In this document: positions 26,272 to 35,051 of the stretch, piece after piece
Numbering within the stretch: the first letter of the stretch is position 1
Layout of the letters: each line of letters starts with the position of its first letter
Source: G963665495 sp963677785
GTDB taxonomy: Bacteria; Desulfobacterota; Desulfovibrionia; Desulfovibrionales; Desulfovibrionaceae
Reading direction: 5' to 3'
DNA: 64,000 bases
Assembly (NCBI GenBank): GCA_963677785.2
Contig: CAXXDH010000003.1
Coordinates: 2,852,001 to 2,916,000, forward strand
The notes under the pieces: model-generated
The model's database searches: none
Told to the model about the DNA's origin: nothing
What the model saw: the letters and a program-made list of their open reading frames with translations, nothing else
Program-made: the position numbers and the translations under genes

Positions 26272-27453
26272 TCAGATGTCGCCTGCAGCGCGTGCGGCTT
26301 CCTGGTCTTTGGCAGCCTGTTCCAGTTCTTCGGTCATACGCCGCAGTTCGGACACGTTTTTTTCCGCCACGGCAACCATGGAGGCTTCCTTCTCCTGAGT
26401 GATCTGCAAAGATTCCTTGAGGATTGTGTACGACTTTACCAGATCCTGGAAATCAGCCAGGGGTTTGTTGGCCACCTCGGTGACATACGCGGCGTTGTCC
26501 CGGGCATCTTCGGCTATGTGCACCATCAAGCCGCCCAGGTAGTCCTGGGTCGCTTCCAGGGCTGCGGCGATCTGTTTTTCATCCTGTTGCGCGATTTTCA
26601 GGGCCAGCCCGTTTTCCAGCACTGGGCGGGTCAGGCTGATCATGGAGGAGATGGCATCCGAAAGATTTTCATGATTGTCAAGCGTGGTGTTCATGGTCAC
26701 GAAAAACTGGCTGAACATCTGGCTGGTCACCGCCAGATTCTGGATACGGCGCATCAGCTTGGCCTGAATGCGCGCCAGCCTGCTCTGCAATCCGGCATCA
26801 GCGGCAGTTCCGGCTTCTTTCAACTTGTTGAAAATCATCTGCAACTTGTAGCCCTGGGTCTTGGCCTGCAGCTGCAGTTGTTTCAGGTTTTCGTAGCGCT
26901 CCTCCAGTTCGATGGAGTTCTCGGTCAGTCTGTCGCGGCCGCCTTCCAGGGAGATGATGATGGCCTCCACATTGCTCTGCACCGACTCGTACTTGCGCGC
27001 AATGTCTGAGAGAATCCGTCCAACACCGGGCACGCGCTTGATGAAGCGTATCAAAGCCCAGCCGTTTTGGGTTTTCTTCATTTCTTCAATGGCCGAATAG
27101 GGGTTTATTTCGTCCATGATGTCGCGCAGCCGTTTCAGGTCATCGGGAACGGAGGTGGACGAGCCGGTCGCTTTTACCTGGCCCATCAGACTGCCCAGGC
27201 TCGTACGCAGCAAAGAGAACTGCTCGTTGGACTTGCTATGGAAGGCATCATCCTGGGCGGTTATCTCGCGCAGCAACGAACGGTCGTCCGGGCTTTCGAC
27301 AAGCTGAACCGCGATGGCCTCGGCTTCCTGTTGCGCCGCGTCCCTGGCTTCCTTGGGCAGGTTGTCCGCGATCACTGCCAGTGCGGTTTCTGCGTTCACT
27401 GGTTCCGTTGCCGTTTCGGGCGCCTGGGAAGGCGGATTGGGTACGTCTGTCAT
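26272..27453 (-). CDS. telA: TelA/KlaA-family protein (toxic anion resistance)
   Basis: This 393-residue helical protein of the TelA family (PF05816) has the family core VGRILSDIARKYESVQSNVEAIIISLEGGRDRLTENS and NLAVTSQMFSQFFVTMNTTLDNHENL. TelA relatives are linked to tellurite, lantibiotic and envelope stress tolerance, and the mechanism is not known. The ATG at 27453 follows AAGGAG by 7 bases, so an upstream in-frame extension is rejected. It is the last gene of the operon VWA lipoprotein, XpaC-like, binding protein, TelA, separated from the binding protein gene by 139 bp. XpaC and TelA are also neighbours in Bacillus. Confidence 0.9.
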   Translation of the reverse strand: MTDVPNPPSQAPETATEPVNAETALAVIADNLPKEARDAAQQEAEAIAVQLVESPDDRSLLREITAQDDAFHSKSNEQFSLLRTSLGSLMGQVKATGSSTSVPDDLKRLRDIMDEINPYSAIEEMKKTQNGWALIRFIKRVPGVGRILSDIARKYESVQSNVEAIIISLEGGRDRLTENSIELEERYENLKQLQLQAKTQGYKLQMIFNKLKEAGTAADAGLQSRLARIQAKLMRRIQNLAVTSQMFSQFFVTMNTTLDNHENLSDAISSMISLTRPVLENGLALKIAQQDEKQIAAALEATQDYLGGLMVHIAEDARDNAAYVTEVANKPLADFQDLVKSYTILKESLQITQEKEASMVAVAEKNVSELRRMTEELEQAAKDQEAARAAGDI

Positions 27454-27592
27454 GGCAATGCTCCTTGATTCTTGCGAGAGCAACTTACTGTTTTTAAATG
27501 ACTGCCGGCCTCTTTCCAAGGCGACCGGCGACTCAGGTGATAGTTTCAAAAAAGATTTAGCTACTTAATAGTTTTTTGTCTGATGCATTTGT

Positions 27593-28672
27593 CTACTGCA
27601 GGTTGCCGAGCAGCTCACGCATCACCTTGGGCGTCGGCAGCGGCGAGACCACCCGAATACGTTCGGGAAGGCCGATTTCCTTGAGTACGCCCAGGTCATT
27701 CTTCACGCCGGGAATCGCGGAACGCATGCCGTAGCGTTCCCAGGCAATGGCCTGGAGCCTGGGGCTTTGCGCGGCGCTGAGAAAGCGTTCGCCCTTGGGA
27801 GTCAGGGCGATGAACGGGTGCTCGGACCAGACCGTGGGCTCGGGGATCAAGACGCGCACCTCGTTTTTGATCATCTCGCGGTAGTCCGGGTTGGCCTGGA
27901 AAAATTCGATGAGCAGGCTTTCGTAGGCCGAGATCACGGGGTACTTGCCCTGGCCCTGCTGCAGATATTTGTTGAACAGGATGCCTGTGGAGTTTTCCAG
28001 ATAGCCCAAACGTTGAAAGATCGTCCGCAGCCGCGGGGCCACAGTGGCCACGTCCGTATCCAGGGGCACCTGACCGTTGTTGAAGAGCACGGACATCAGC
28101 CCCATGAGCAAAAAGCCGGAGTTGGATTTGGCCGGATCCGTGGGATGGATGGAGACCGGTCCGAGTTGCCGCTGCAGGCCGAGTTCGCTCCAGGGCTTCT
28201 GCTGCTCGATCATCTCGAAGAACCGGGCGCAATCAATGACGTAGAACACGCCTTCGCGTTTTTGCACCACGCCCGCTTTTTCCAGGACGTCCACAATCTC
28301 GGGCCAGCTGTAGAACACAATGGGCGTATTGAAGAGATTGGCGGTCTTGAAGGTTTTGTTGGGATAGTGTTCGCGCAGCAGCACGGCGGCCAGCTCGCTG
28401 GAAGGCCACAGCCCGTCCACCCCGGCGTGGTCGGCCTCGGCCATTTCCAGGCTGCCCATTTTGACGCCGTCTATGGTGATGCCGAAGTCGTCTTTCAGTA
28501 TTTCGAGGACTTCCTCATCGTGAAGGAAGCCTTTTTTCTCGGAACCATACAACATTTTCACAGTGACGGGTTCTGAGCCGGAGGTTCCGCCGATATGCAA
28601 AAAATGCATGGCCGCCACCACGGCGAGGCCGATGAGAACAATGACGACCCCGGCGATCTGTTTGCTGTTCAT
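27593..28672 (-). CDS. Membrane-anchored substrate-binding-like protein
   Basis: This 359-residue protein has an N-terminal TM anchor (IAGVVIVLIGLAVVAAMHFL) and an extracytoplasmic bilobed fold like type II solute-binding proteins (VTVKMLYGSEKKGFL, SIHPTDPAKSNSGFLLMGLMSV, YPVISAYESLLIEFF). No ABC permease or ATPase is nearby, so it is unlikely to be a transport component. It sits 10 bp after the XpaC-like gene with an AAGGAA site. The SxSG segment is shared in spirit with the VWA lipoprotein of the same operon (ATQSNSGASSYLGFL), which suggests related binding folds. Confidence 0.8.
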   Translation of the reverse strand: MNSKQIAGVVIVLIGLAVVAAMHFLHIGGTSGSEPVTVKMLYGSEKKGFLHDEEVLEILKDDFGITIDGVKMGSLEMAEADHAGVDGLWPSSELAAVLLREHYPNKTFKTANLFNTPIVFYSWPEIVDVLEKAGVVQKREGVFYVIDCARFFEMIEQQKPWSELGLQRQLGPVSIHPTDPAKSNSGFLLMGLMSVLFNNGQVPLDTDVATVAPRLRTIFQRLGYLENSTGILFNKYLQQGQGKYPVISAYESLLIEFFQANPDYREMIKNEVRVLIPEPTVWSEHPFIALTPKGERFLSAAQSPRLQAIAWERYGMRSAIPGVKNDLGVLKEIGLPERIRVVSPLPTPKVMRELLGNLQ

Positions 28673-28682
28673 GGGTGTTCCT

Positions 28683-29303
28683 TTATTTTCCTATTTCAGC
28701 CACATCCATCATCCGCGTGACAACGGTTCCAAGCCGTTTGAGTTCGACAACGTCGTTGTCCAGATAATTTTTGAATCCCTGGTTGAAGCCCTTGATGGCG
28801 GTATCCAGATACTGCAGAAAGGCCTCGTCTTCGTTGCGTTCCTTGAGCAGCTCCCGCCCCTGGGGCGAGGACGCGACGCGGACGTAATGCCTGGCCATGG
28901 GCAAAATACGCTCCAGGTAGAGAATGAAACGTCCGGATTTGGTGATGTCTCTGGCGTCCTGTTCGAAGTTTTTGAAAATGAGGCGGGAGACCTCGCAGAG
29001 TTCCAGCAGTTTTTCCCTGGCCTGCTGGTCGGGCGTTTGTTGGGCCAGTTTCTGGATTTCGTCCACCATGACCCGGCTGGCCAGAACCTTGTTTTTCAGT
29101 CCCTCCAGGGTCAGGCGTCCGGCCTCGGAGCGGATTTTTTTGTCCATGGAGCCGGACGCGAACAGGAACACGCCGGAGGCGATGACGGCGCTGACAGCCA
29201 GGTTCAGAAGCGTGGCTGCCGGATTGAAGTATTGCCCGGCCACGGCCAGCAGCGCGAAGAGCAGCCCTGCAAAGATGGGGGCGTTGTTGGAAAGTACGCG
29301 CAT
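28683..29303 (-). CDS. XpaC-like membrane protein
   Basis: This 206-residue protein has two N-terminal TM helices (PIFAGLLFALLAVAGQYF and LLNLAVSAVIASGVFLFA) and a cytoplasmic helical domain of the XpaC/5-bromo-4-chloroindolyl phosphate hydrolysis family (PF10112-like; LGTVVTRMMDVAEIGK end). In Bacillus xpaC is adjacent to a telA homologue, as here within one operon. Its ATG overlaps the TGA of the VWA lipoprotein gene by one base. The old enzymatic name is doubtful, and a scaffold or stress role is more likely. Confidence 0.8.
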   Translation of the reverse strand: MRVLSNNAPIFAGLLFALLAVAGQYFNPAATLLNLAVSAVIASGVFLFASGSMDKKIRSEAGRLTLEGLKNKVLASRVMVDEIQKLAQQTPDQQAREKLLELCEVSRLIFKNFEQDARDITKSGRFILYLERILPMARHYVRVASSPQGRELLKERNEDEAFLQYLDTAIKGFNQGFKNYLDNDVVELKRLGTVVTRMMDVAEIGK

Positions 29304-30913
29304 CAGTTGTATCCCGAGACTTTGCGGAAGGCCTCGGCCAGTCCGCTCTTGGAGTCGAATACGCGGCCGGTGTTGAGCTGCGACAAGGCCTTGAGCTGGT
29401 CCGGATCGGCCGCGCCGAACATGATGGAAAAGATCGGCGGTCTGGCCATGCCCTGCAGGCCGGCGAGCCGTTGCACCACTTCCTGGAGGCTGCCCTCCTT
29501 GGAGAGTCCGTCCGTGAGCAGCACAATGGCTGGAAGCGATTCGTTGACCTGTTCCTCGTCTTGCTGCATCAGATCCAGCGCCCGGACCACCGGAGCGTAG
29601 ATGTTGGTGTTCCCTCCGGCTCGCAGGCTGTGCACGAACTGAACGGCCTTCTCCATCTCCTGCGGGCCCGTGGCCTTGAGCCCATCGCTCAGCACCACAC
29701 TGTTGAAGGGGATGATACGTATGGTGTCTTTGGGCGTGGCCTGGAGGTAGTAGGCGGCGGCGCGGCTCTGGACCAGCAGCCCCAGCAGCGCGTCTTTGGC
29801 CGCTGGCAGCCCATGGTCGCGCATGGAGCCGCTCACATCCACCAGAAAGACCGTATAGCTGGGCTTGCGCAGAGCCTGCTGGTAGAGCTGCAGAGCCTGG
29901 TCGATGACCGGCCCGGTGGGCAGGGGGATGAAAGACAGGCTCAAGGTGGTATTGATTCCCCAGTCGCGGCGATAGACCTCGGGGTCGGCGTCGGCCATGG
30001 TGGCGCCGATTTTACCCGTTCGGAATCCTCGCGAGGCAATCTGCTTCTGCGTCGCGTCCCGCAGCAGGAAATCGCGCAGCTTCAGAAAGAACGCCTTCTT
30101 GTCTTCGTTGTCCGACTTGTTCACGAAGCCCAGGGTCGGATCGGCCAGGGCCAGGCCGTCGACAGGGTAGACGGCGTACAGCGGCTCCTTGCCTTGTTGT
30201 ACGAGGGTTTTGTTGATTTCGATGAGCATGGCTTCATAGTTTACCACGCCGTCCAGCTGGTCATAGAGTTCGGGAAAGCTCTGGGCGAGCCAGCCGGAAG
30301 ACCCCGAAGAGCGGTTCTGGCCGCTCAAAAGCTTTTTGACGCGTTGCTGCAGGTCGTTGCTTTCCAGATCCGCGGCGGTCAACGCGGTCTGCTTGCCGGT
30401 CAGGGCCGTGAGAAAACCCAGGTAGGACGACGCGCCGGAATTGCTCTGCGTGGCGGAGGTCATGGCGAAACGGAACGCGCCGCTTTCGATGGCGGGCAGG
30501 ATGTCCTTGGCAATGCCGACGTCCTCGCGGCCGTACCAGCCGAGTTCCTTGGCCTTGCCGATCTTGACGCCTATAACCACGGGCGTACGCATGATGGCCG
30601 CCTCGTCGCTGACCAGGCGTCTTTTGTCCCCCAGCCGCAGCCACAACGAACTTGCGGGCATGACCGCATCGGGCAGGGCGTTTTTCGGACTTTGTTCCAG
30701 CAGCCGCTTCTGGTCCACGGAACCCATGTATTTCATATGGATCTGATAGCCGTTTTGTTCGCCGAATTTCGTGATGAGGTCTTCAATGACCTTTGATTCG
30801 GAGCCCGCGATGATGGAAAAAGGCTCGTTGGAGGATGGGCCCCCGCAGCCGGAGAGCAACGGAACGAGCACCAGTGCAACGCAAAGGAATATCAAGCATG
30901 GAAGGGTGCGCAT
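29303..30913 (-). CDS. Lipoprotein fusing a substrate-binding fold to a VWA domain
   Basis: This 536-residue lipoprotein (LVLVPLLSGCGG lipobox) combines a type II binding-protein-like region (about 30-310, IIAGSESKVIEDLITKFGEQNG, SATQSNSGASSYLGF) with a von Willebrand A domain (about 345-536). The VWA has an intact metal site: DVSGSMRD, Thr in GGNTNIYA and LTDGLSKEG. VWA domains bind proteins through a metal ion. It is the first gene of the operon, with GAGG before the ATG, and probably sits in the periplasm facing the XpaC- and TelA-linked machinery. The fusion suggests that ligand binding controls a protein contact. Confidence 0.88.
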   Translation of the reverse strand: MRTLPCLIFLCVALVLVPLLSGCGGPSSNEPFSIIAGSESKVIEDLITKFGEQNGYQIHMKYMGSVDQKRLLEQSPKNALPDAVMPASSLWLRLGDKRRLVSDEAAIMRTPVVIGVKIGKAKELGWYGREDVGIAKDILPAIESGAFRFAMTSATQSNSGASSYLGFLTALTGKQTALTAADLESNDLQQRVKKLLSGQNRSSGSSGWLAQSFPELYDQLDGVVNYEAMLIEINKTLVQQGKEPLYAVYPVDGLALADPTLGFVNKSDNEDKKAFFLKLRDFLLRDATQKQIASRGFRTGKIGATMADADPEVYRRDWGINTTLSLSFIPLPTGPVIDQALQLYQQALRKPSYTVFLVDVSGSMRDHGLPAAKDALLGLLVQSRAAAYYLQATPKDTIRIIPFNSVVLSDGLKATGPQEMEKAVQFVHSLRAGGNTNIYAPVVRALDLMQQDEEQVNESLPAIVLLTDGLSKEGSLQEVVQRLAGLQGMARPPIFSIMFGAADPDQLKALSQLNTGRVFDSKSGLAEAFRKVSGYN

Positions 30914-31261
30914 ACAAACCTCGATGAGATATTTAGATGTACCTGTCTGTTACCGTTGCCTCGCCATGTTTTTTTGAACGCAGCCGGGGAGCCTTGATGC
31001 AGGTGTTTTCCGGAAGATGTGGAAGCGGTGCGGCTGCAGCCTTTTCGCAGGCAATGTCCTGGGCTGTGTCTGCCAAAGGAACGAAGGGACCGGCAATTGT
31101 GGTCGTTGTGCCGGGATAAGATGGCGAACTCCCTGTTTTTCTGAGCCTGCCTTGCCAACGGGCAAGCCAAAGCCTCATTTGTACTTCATAATGCAGTATC
31201 GCATCAGTTTGTTACAAAAACATGACAGAGAGAGCAGGGGAAATGGTGTGGCAGGCCGGGG
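30914..31261. other. Upstream region of the VWA/TelA operon
   Basis: This is about 350 bp with no convincing gene. It should carry the promoter for the leftward operon. A short CTTGCC/GGCAAG hairpin lies near 31147-31163. No sigma-54 match was seen. Confidence 0.4.
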
Positions 31262-31300
31262 GCGCACAGCGGGTGCAGAAACAGGACACCCGCTGTGCGC
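31262..31300 (-). terminator. Strong hairpin after the beta-helix gene
   Basis: GCGCACAGCGGGTG (31262-31275) pairs perfectly with CACCCGCTGTGCGC (31287-31300), a 14 bp stem, 25 bp beyond the stop at 31325. There is no T-run, so termination or mRNA 3' protection are both possible. Confidence 0.6.
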
Positions 31301-31324
31301 GTAGTCGTATCTGAGAAAGACGGG

Positions 31325-32833
31325 TTACTGCGGCTGCAGTACGCCCCCGCCTGGGAGTGATTGCTTTTTGCCCTGCAGCCAGGCATTGGCCGGCAGGGAC
31401 GCGTCATAGGTCACGGCGTATCCGTTACTCCGGATACGTTCCAGCGGGACCGTTCCCTGCAGCGTCAGGCCCGCGACGCCGGACGGCCCGGTCACGATCC
31501 ACTGGCTGGTGGCGTCAATGGTCAGGCTCGTATTGGCTACTTTGCCCGTCAGCGTGGTATGGTCCGTCAGCGCGGCGTTGATGCTGCTGCCCGAGTCCGC
31601 GATCACGTCGCCCGTTAGAGCTTCCCGGACAGCTGTCAGCCGCAGTTTGCCGCCGTTTTGCCCGGTCCGTCCCCAGCGATCCGCGGTCGCTTTGGCCAGG
31701 ACGCCTGAGCTGGCCTTGAGCGCCGTATCTGTCAGAGTGACATCCGCGGTGGTGTTTGTAACATAGAACAGAGCGCCCTTTTCAGCCGTGAAGCTGCCTC
31801 CGGTTATTTTGAGGACGCCGCCGAAGCCCTGGGTGTCTCCCGAGAAGCTCTGGTAGATCATGGCGCCGTTTTTGCTGCCGGTCAGCCGGCAGTCCTGCAG
31901 GGTGACGGAATTCCGGCCTTCAATCACCACGGCTTCCGAGATGGTTGCAAGGCCGTTGAGCCGGGTTCCGGTAAGAACACCCGTGGAATAGAGCAGGGGC
32001 GAGCCTTCTCCCTGGGCGGTCAATTCGCAGTCGGATGCGCTGACGGTGCCGCCGCCGCGGTCCGTGGCCAGGGGCGCGCCATGGGCGCCGGTGGTGAAGA
32101 TGCGGCAGTTCCGTAACGTTATGGCGCCGCCGTTGCTGGTCATGGCGCCGTGTCCGCCGTTGCCGGTGGCGCGGATTTCAAGTTCCGAAACATCTATCCG
32201 CGAACCCTTGTCCGTGGCGAAAAGGCCGTTGGCGCCCGACCCTGTGGAAAAGACGCTGCCTTTGGTTATGGTGATATGTCCGCCCTTGCCGGCCAGCACC
32301 GCGGCGTTCAGGCCGAAGAAGCTGCTGCCGTCGTTGGAGGACGTATTGCCCGTGGTACGCACCGTGGCGTTGCGCAGCCGCAGGTTGCCGCCGTTTTTGA
32401 CCCAGATGGCCGAGGTATCCCGGATGTCGGATTTGAAGAGATTGCCGTCCAGGACAACCGGGCCTGTTTCCAGGACATAGGCGCCTTTGAGTTCGGCTTG
32501 CTGCATGCCCTTGCCCATGCCCGGGGGAGGCGGCATTTTCGAGCCGTCGGGCGGAGCCGGGGGCATGCCCTGCGTAACGCCGGGAGGCGGCATTTTGCTG
32601 TTTTGTAGTGGGCGCATGTGTTTGCCGTCTTTGGGTGGGGGCGGCATACGCTTGCCGTCCCTGGGAGGCATTTTGCCGTCCGGAGGTGGCGGAGGCGGAC
32701 CGGAGCCGTCCTGGGGCGGCTGCTGCGTGTCCGCGGCGGCTCCGGCGGCATCATCAGCGGCCAGGGCTGGAAAGGAAAGCGCCAGCAAGAGCATGCAAAG
32801 CGCTGCTGTAAGCAATACGGAGGAACGGTACAT
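31325..32833 (-). CDS. Exported right-handed beta-helix protein with Pro/Met-rich linker
   Basis: This 502-residue protein has a signal peptide (VLLTAALCMLLLALSFPALA). A low-complexity linker of about 70 residues is built from imperfect PPP-DGK/KMPP units (DGKMPPRDGKRMPPPPKDGK). The rest is a beta-helix, like the passenger of autotransporters or pertactin-like adhesins (GGNLRLRNATVRTTGNTSS, GGHITITKGSVFSTG, GGAITLRNCRIFTTG). No C-terminal outer-membrane beta-barrel is present, so it is secreted or surface-held by another route. AAGGAG before the ATG at 32833 fixes the start. A 144-base upstream extension is rejected. Confidence 0.82.
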   Translation of the reverse strand: MYRSSVLLTAALCMLLLALSFPALAADDAAGAAADTQQPPQDGSGPPPPPPDGKMPPRDGKRMPPPPKDGKHMRPLQNSKMPPPGVTQGMPPAPPDGSKMPPPPGMGKGMQQAELKGAYVLETGPVVLDGNLFKSDIRDTSAIWVKNGGNLRLRNATVRTTGNTSSNDGSSFFGLNAAVLAGKGGHITITKGSVFSTGSGANGLFATDKGSRIDVSELEIRATGNGGHGAMTSNGGAITLRNCRIFTTGAHGAPLATDRGGGTVSASDCELTAQGEGSPLLYSTGVLTGTRLNGLATISEAVVIEGRNSVTLQDCRLTGSKNGAMIYQSFSGDTQGFGGVLKITGGSFTAEKGALFYVTNTTADVTLTDTALKASSGVLAKATADRWGRTGQNGGKLRLTAVREALTGDVIADSGSSINAALTDHTTLTGKVANTSLTIDATSQWIVTGPSGVAGLTLQGTVPLERIRSNGYAVTYDASLPANAWLQGKKQSLPGGGVLQPQ

Positions 32834-33016
32834 CTCAAGCTCCTTGTTATGATGTGATGCATTGCAACAAGAACAAGGAGCCGACGTTAGCAGGGCCGAT
32901 CGCAAAAGAGAACGCAGGACCGGCCGTTTTTGGAAAGACTTAAAAAAACTATAGCCGTACTTTGCCCAGAAGGGCATTCATTAATATTGGAACGGACGCG
33001 TTGCTGCTGTGGCGGC

Positions 33017-34588
33017 TTATTCTTCCTGCAGCGTTTCCAGTTGGGCGGCAAGTTGCTCCTGATCCATGGTGGATGCCAGAATGTCCGCCTCGTGCTGCAG
33101 ATCGGTCGGAAAGGCTTCAAACGCGCTGATCAGTCCGTTACGCTGGTCCAGAAGATACAAGGCGTAGTCGTTTTCCAGGAGCAGTTGTTCGATTTTGCGC
33201 GTGTTGGTCTGCGGATAGACGGTCAGCAACAGCGTGGGGCGTTGTTCGTAGAGCGTATTGAGCATTCCCTGGAGCGCCTGGGATTCCTGTCCGCAAAGAT
33301 CCATTTTCACCAGCGTCACGGGGGCCTCTTCGGAATGGCTGGAGATGCCGAGCAGAAAGCTGTCCAGATTGATGACGTTGACGGGCTGTCCGTCTTGGAT
33401 GGGACACGGCTCTTCCGGATGGATGGAGGCCCGCAGGCAGAGTCCGTCGTCTTCCTCCAGGCGGTAGAGCGTGGCCAGTCCGGGGGCGACGTCCAGCGCG
33501 TACTGCAGCACCTGCATGTTGCGCATGTTGTTGTTTCTGATGTTCTCAACGACGCGCGTAAAAGCCTCGCGTTCGGGTTCGAAGCAATAGACCTGGCTTT
33601 GCGGACAGACCGTGGCGGCCACCAGTCCGAAAAAGCCGTTGTAAGCGCCGCAGTCAAAGATAATGCCGGGATTTTGCGCCGCCAGCACCGTCCAGACGGA
33701 GGTTTTCAGCTCTTTGTATTTTCCGCGCCAGGCCAGCTGTTCGGCGATGCAATCATCATTATTGGTGGTGAGCATGAACCCGTGATGCGGGCTGATGGTG
33801 ACGTCCAGCAAGCCCCTGTAGGGCATAAGTTTTCTAAGCTCGGGAAGATAGTTTTCCGATATGGCCTGCTTGCCGCGGCAGTAGGCCTGCAATCCGCGGG
33901 TTTTCACATTGATCGCTTCCACGATTTCCGGTGTTTCCCGGCCGAGGCCGACTTCCTGGCGAGCGGCAAGAATGATTTCTCCGTACTCTTCGCGCAAGTT
34001 TTCATCGGCCCAGTTGTCGCCATGCTGCGAACCGCCGATGAGCACCGCTGTTTTTAGAGCGTTCCAGCGTGCCCAGAAGCGGATGGCGAAGTGCAGGTCG
34101 TGGCCCAGCGGATAGTCCGAACTGAAGCCTGTTTCCAATGCGGCGTCGGTGCGGACGAAATAAGGTGTGGAGAGCGTCATCAGCGGATCAAAGTAAAGCA
34201 GCTCCTGATAGTCTTCCAGTTCGAGAATTTGCGGGAGCTTGATGCTGAACGTGTCATCGGGCTTATGGCTCGATATAATGCCCCAGATGCCTTGTCGGGC
34301 AGCAAAACATTCCTCGATATCCTCAGTGTCCTTTAAATGCAGCACGTCTCCGGGATTAAGGATCAGGCACCAGCCCGCGTTGTTTTGGGCGGCCAGGGCG
34401 AGGCAGAAGTTTTTCTGCTCGGGGAGAGGCGCGTCCTCCAGTCCTTCCGGGGTGAGCAGCTCCATGCTGGCGAATGGTTTCAGGCCTGCGGCCCAGAATT
34501 CCCGGATGCTTTCCAGGGTTTTTTGCAGGTCTTCAGGCCTGTCCTCAGGTGTGGCGGTAAGCACAATGGCAAGCTTCGTGTGATCCAT
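33017..34588 (-). CDS. Glycosyltransferase-like/FkbM methyltransferase fusion at the end of the VgrG operon
   Basis: In this 523-residue protein, residues 1 to about 270 resemble a GT2-type fold (LAIVLTATPEDRPEDLQKTLESI, LILNPGDVLHL), though a clear DXD is not seen. Residues about 300-470 are a FkbM-type SAM-dependent methyltransferase (IIFDCGAYNGFFGLVAAT, VYCFEPEREAF). It is the last gene of the operon and begins 53 bp after the PAAR-like gene. It could modify a spike or effector protein, or be cargo. No export signal is present. Confidence 0.8.
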   Translation of the reverse strand: MDHTKLAIVLTATPEDRPEDLQKTLESIREFWAAGLKPFASMELLTPEGLEDAPLPEQKNFCLALAAQNNAGWCLILNPGDVLHLKDTEDIEECFAARQGIWGIISSHKPDDTFSIKLPQILELEDYQELLYFDPLMTLSTPYFVRTDAALETGFSSDYPLGHDLHFAIRFWARWNALKTAVLIGGSQHGDNWADENLREEYGEIILAARQEVGLGRETPEIVEAINVKTRGLQAYCRGKQAISENYLPELRKLMPYRGLLDVTISPHHGFMLTTNNDDCIAEQLAWRGKYKELKTSVWTVLAAQNPGIIFDCGAYNGFFGLVAATVCPQSQVYCFEPEREAFTRVVENIRNNNMRNMQVLQYALDVAPGLATLYRLEEDDGLCLRASIHPEEPCPIQDGQPVNVINLDSFLLGISSHSEEAPVTLVKMDLCGQESQALQGMLNTLYEQRPTLLLTVYPQTNTRKIEQLLLENDYALYLLDQRNGLISAFEAFPTDLQHEADILASTMDQEQLAAQLETLQEE

Positions 34589-34641
34589 AGAAACTCAGTT
34601 TTTCGTGAAACAACAGATTGTTGGAGCAGGATGGCCGCGGA

Positions 34642-35040
34642 TCAGCCCAGGCAGATGGTCGTCACTTGGCTGGGAGTCGAATTGGCGCCCGCCGTGTTGG
34701 GGAGCACGCCCGTGACATTCTGCGCCGTGACGCTGGACAAGCGTTGCAGCGGCAGGCCGCCGCTAAACAGGGTAATGCAGCCGACGATGAATTTTTTTTG
34801 CCCCATGATCAGGTTGGAAACTATTCCGGTAAAGGTTCCGGCTTCGTCCCCGTTGCTGAGCATGCCGGTGGACAGCATGTTTAATGTGGGCGTGCAGCCC
34901 GTAAGGACGTTGTAGACCGCGGGAACCGCCACGGAATTCACGCCGAGATTCGGAAATGGGGCGGGGATGGCCGTAGGGGGGGTTTTGCAGACATCGGCAG
35001 GGCTCAAGCTCATGCCGGGTCCCATGCTTGCAGCGAACAT
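34642..35040 (-). CDS. DUF4150 PAAR-like type VI spike tip
   Basis: This 132-residue protein of the DUF4150/PAAR-like family has the start pattern SLSPADVCKTPPTAIPAPFPNLG, the body GDEAGTFTGIVSNLIMGQKKFIVGC and a conserved Cys-containing end. PAAR proteins cap the VgrG trimer and sharpen the type VI spike, and they often carry or recruit effectors. This one has no effector extension. An AAGGAG site precedes the ATG, and it is 11 bp from the DUF3540 gene. Confidence 0.88.
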   Translation of the reverse strand: MFAASMGPGMSLSPADVCKTPPTAIPAPFPNLGVNSVAVPAVYNVLTGCTPTLNMLSTGMLSNGDEAGTFTGIVSNLIMGQKKFIVGCITLFSGGLPLQRLSSVTAQNVTGVLPNTAGANSTPSQVTTICLG

Positions 35041-35051
35041 AGTGTTTCTCC

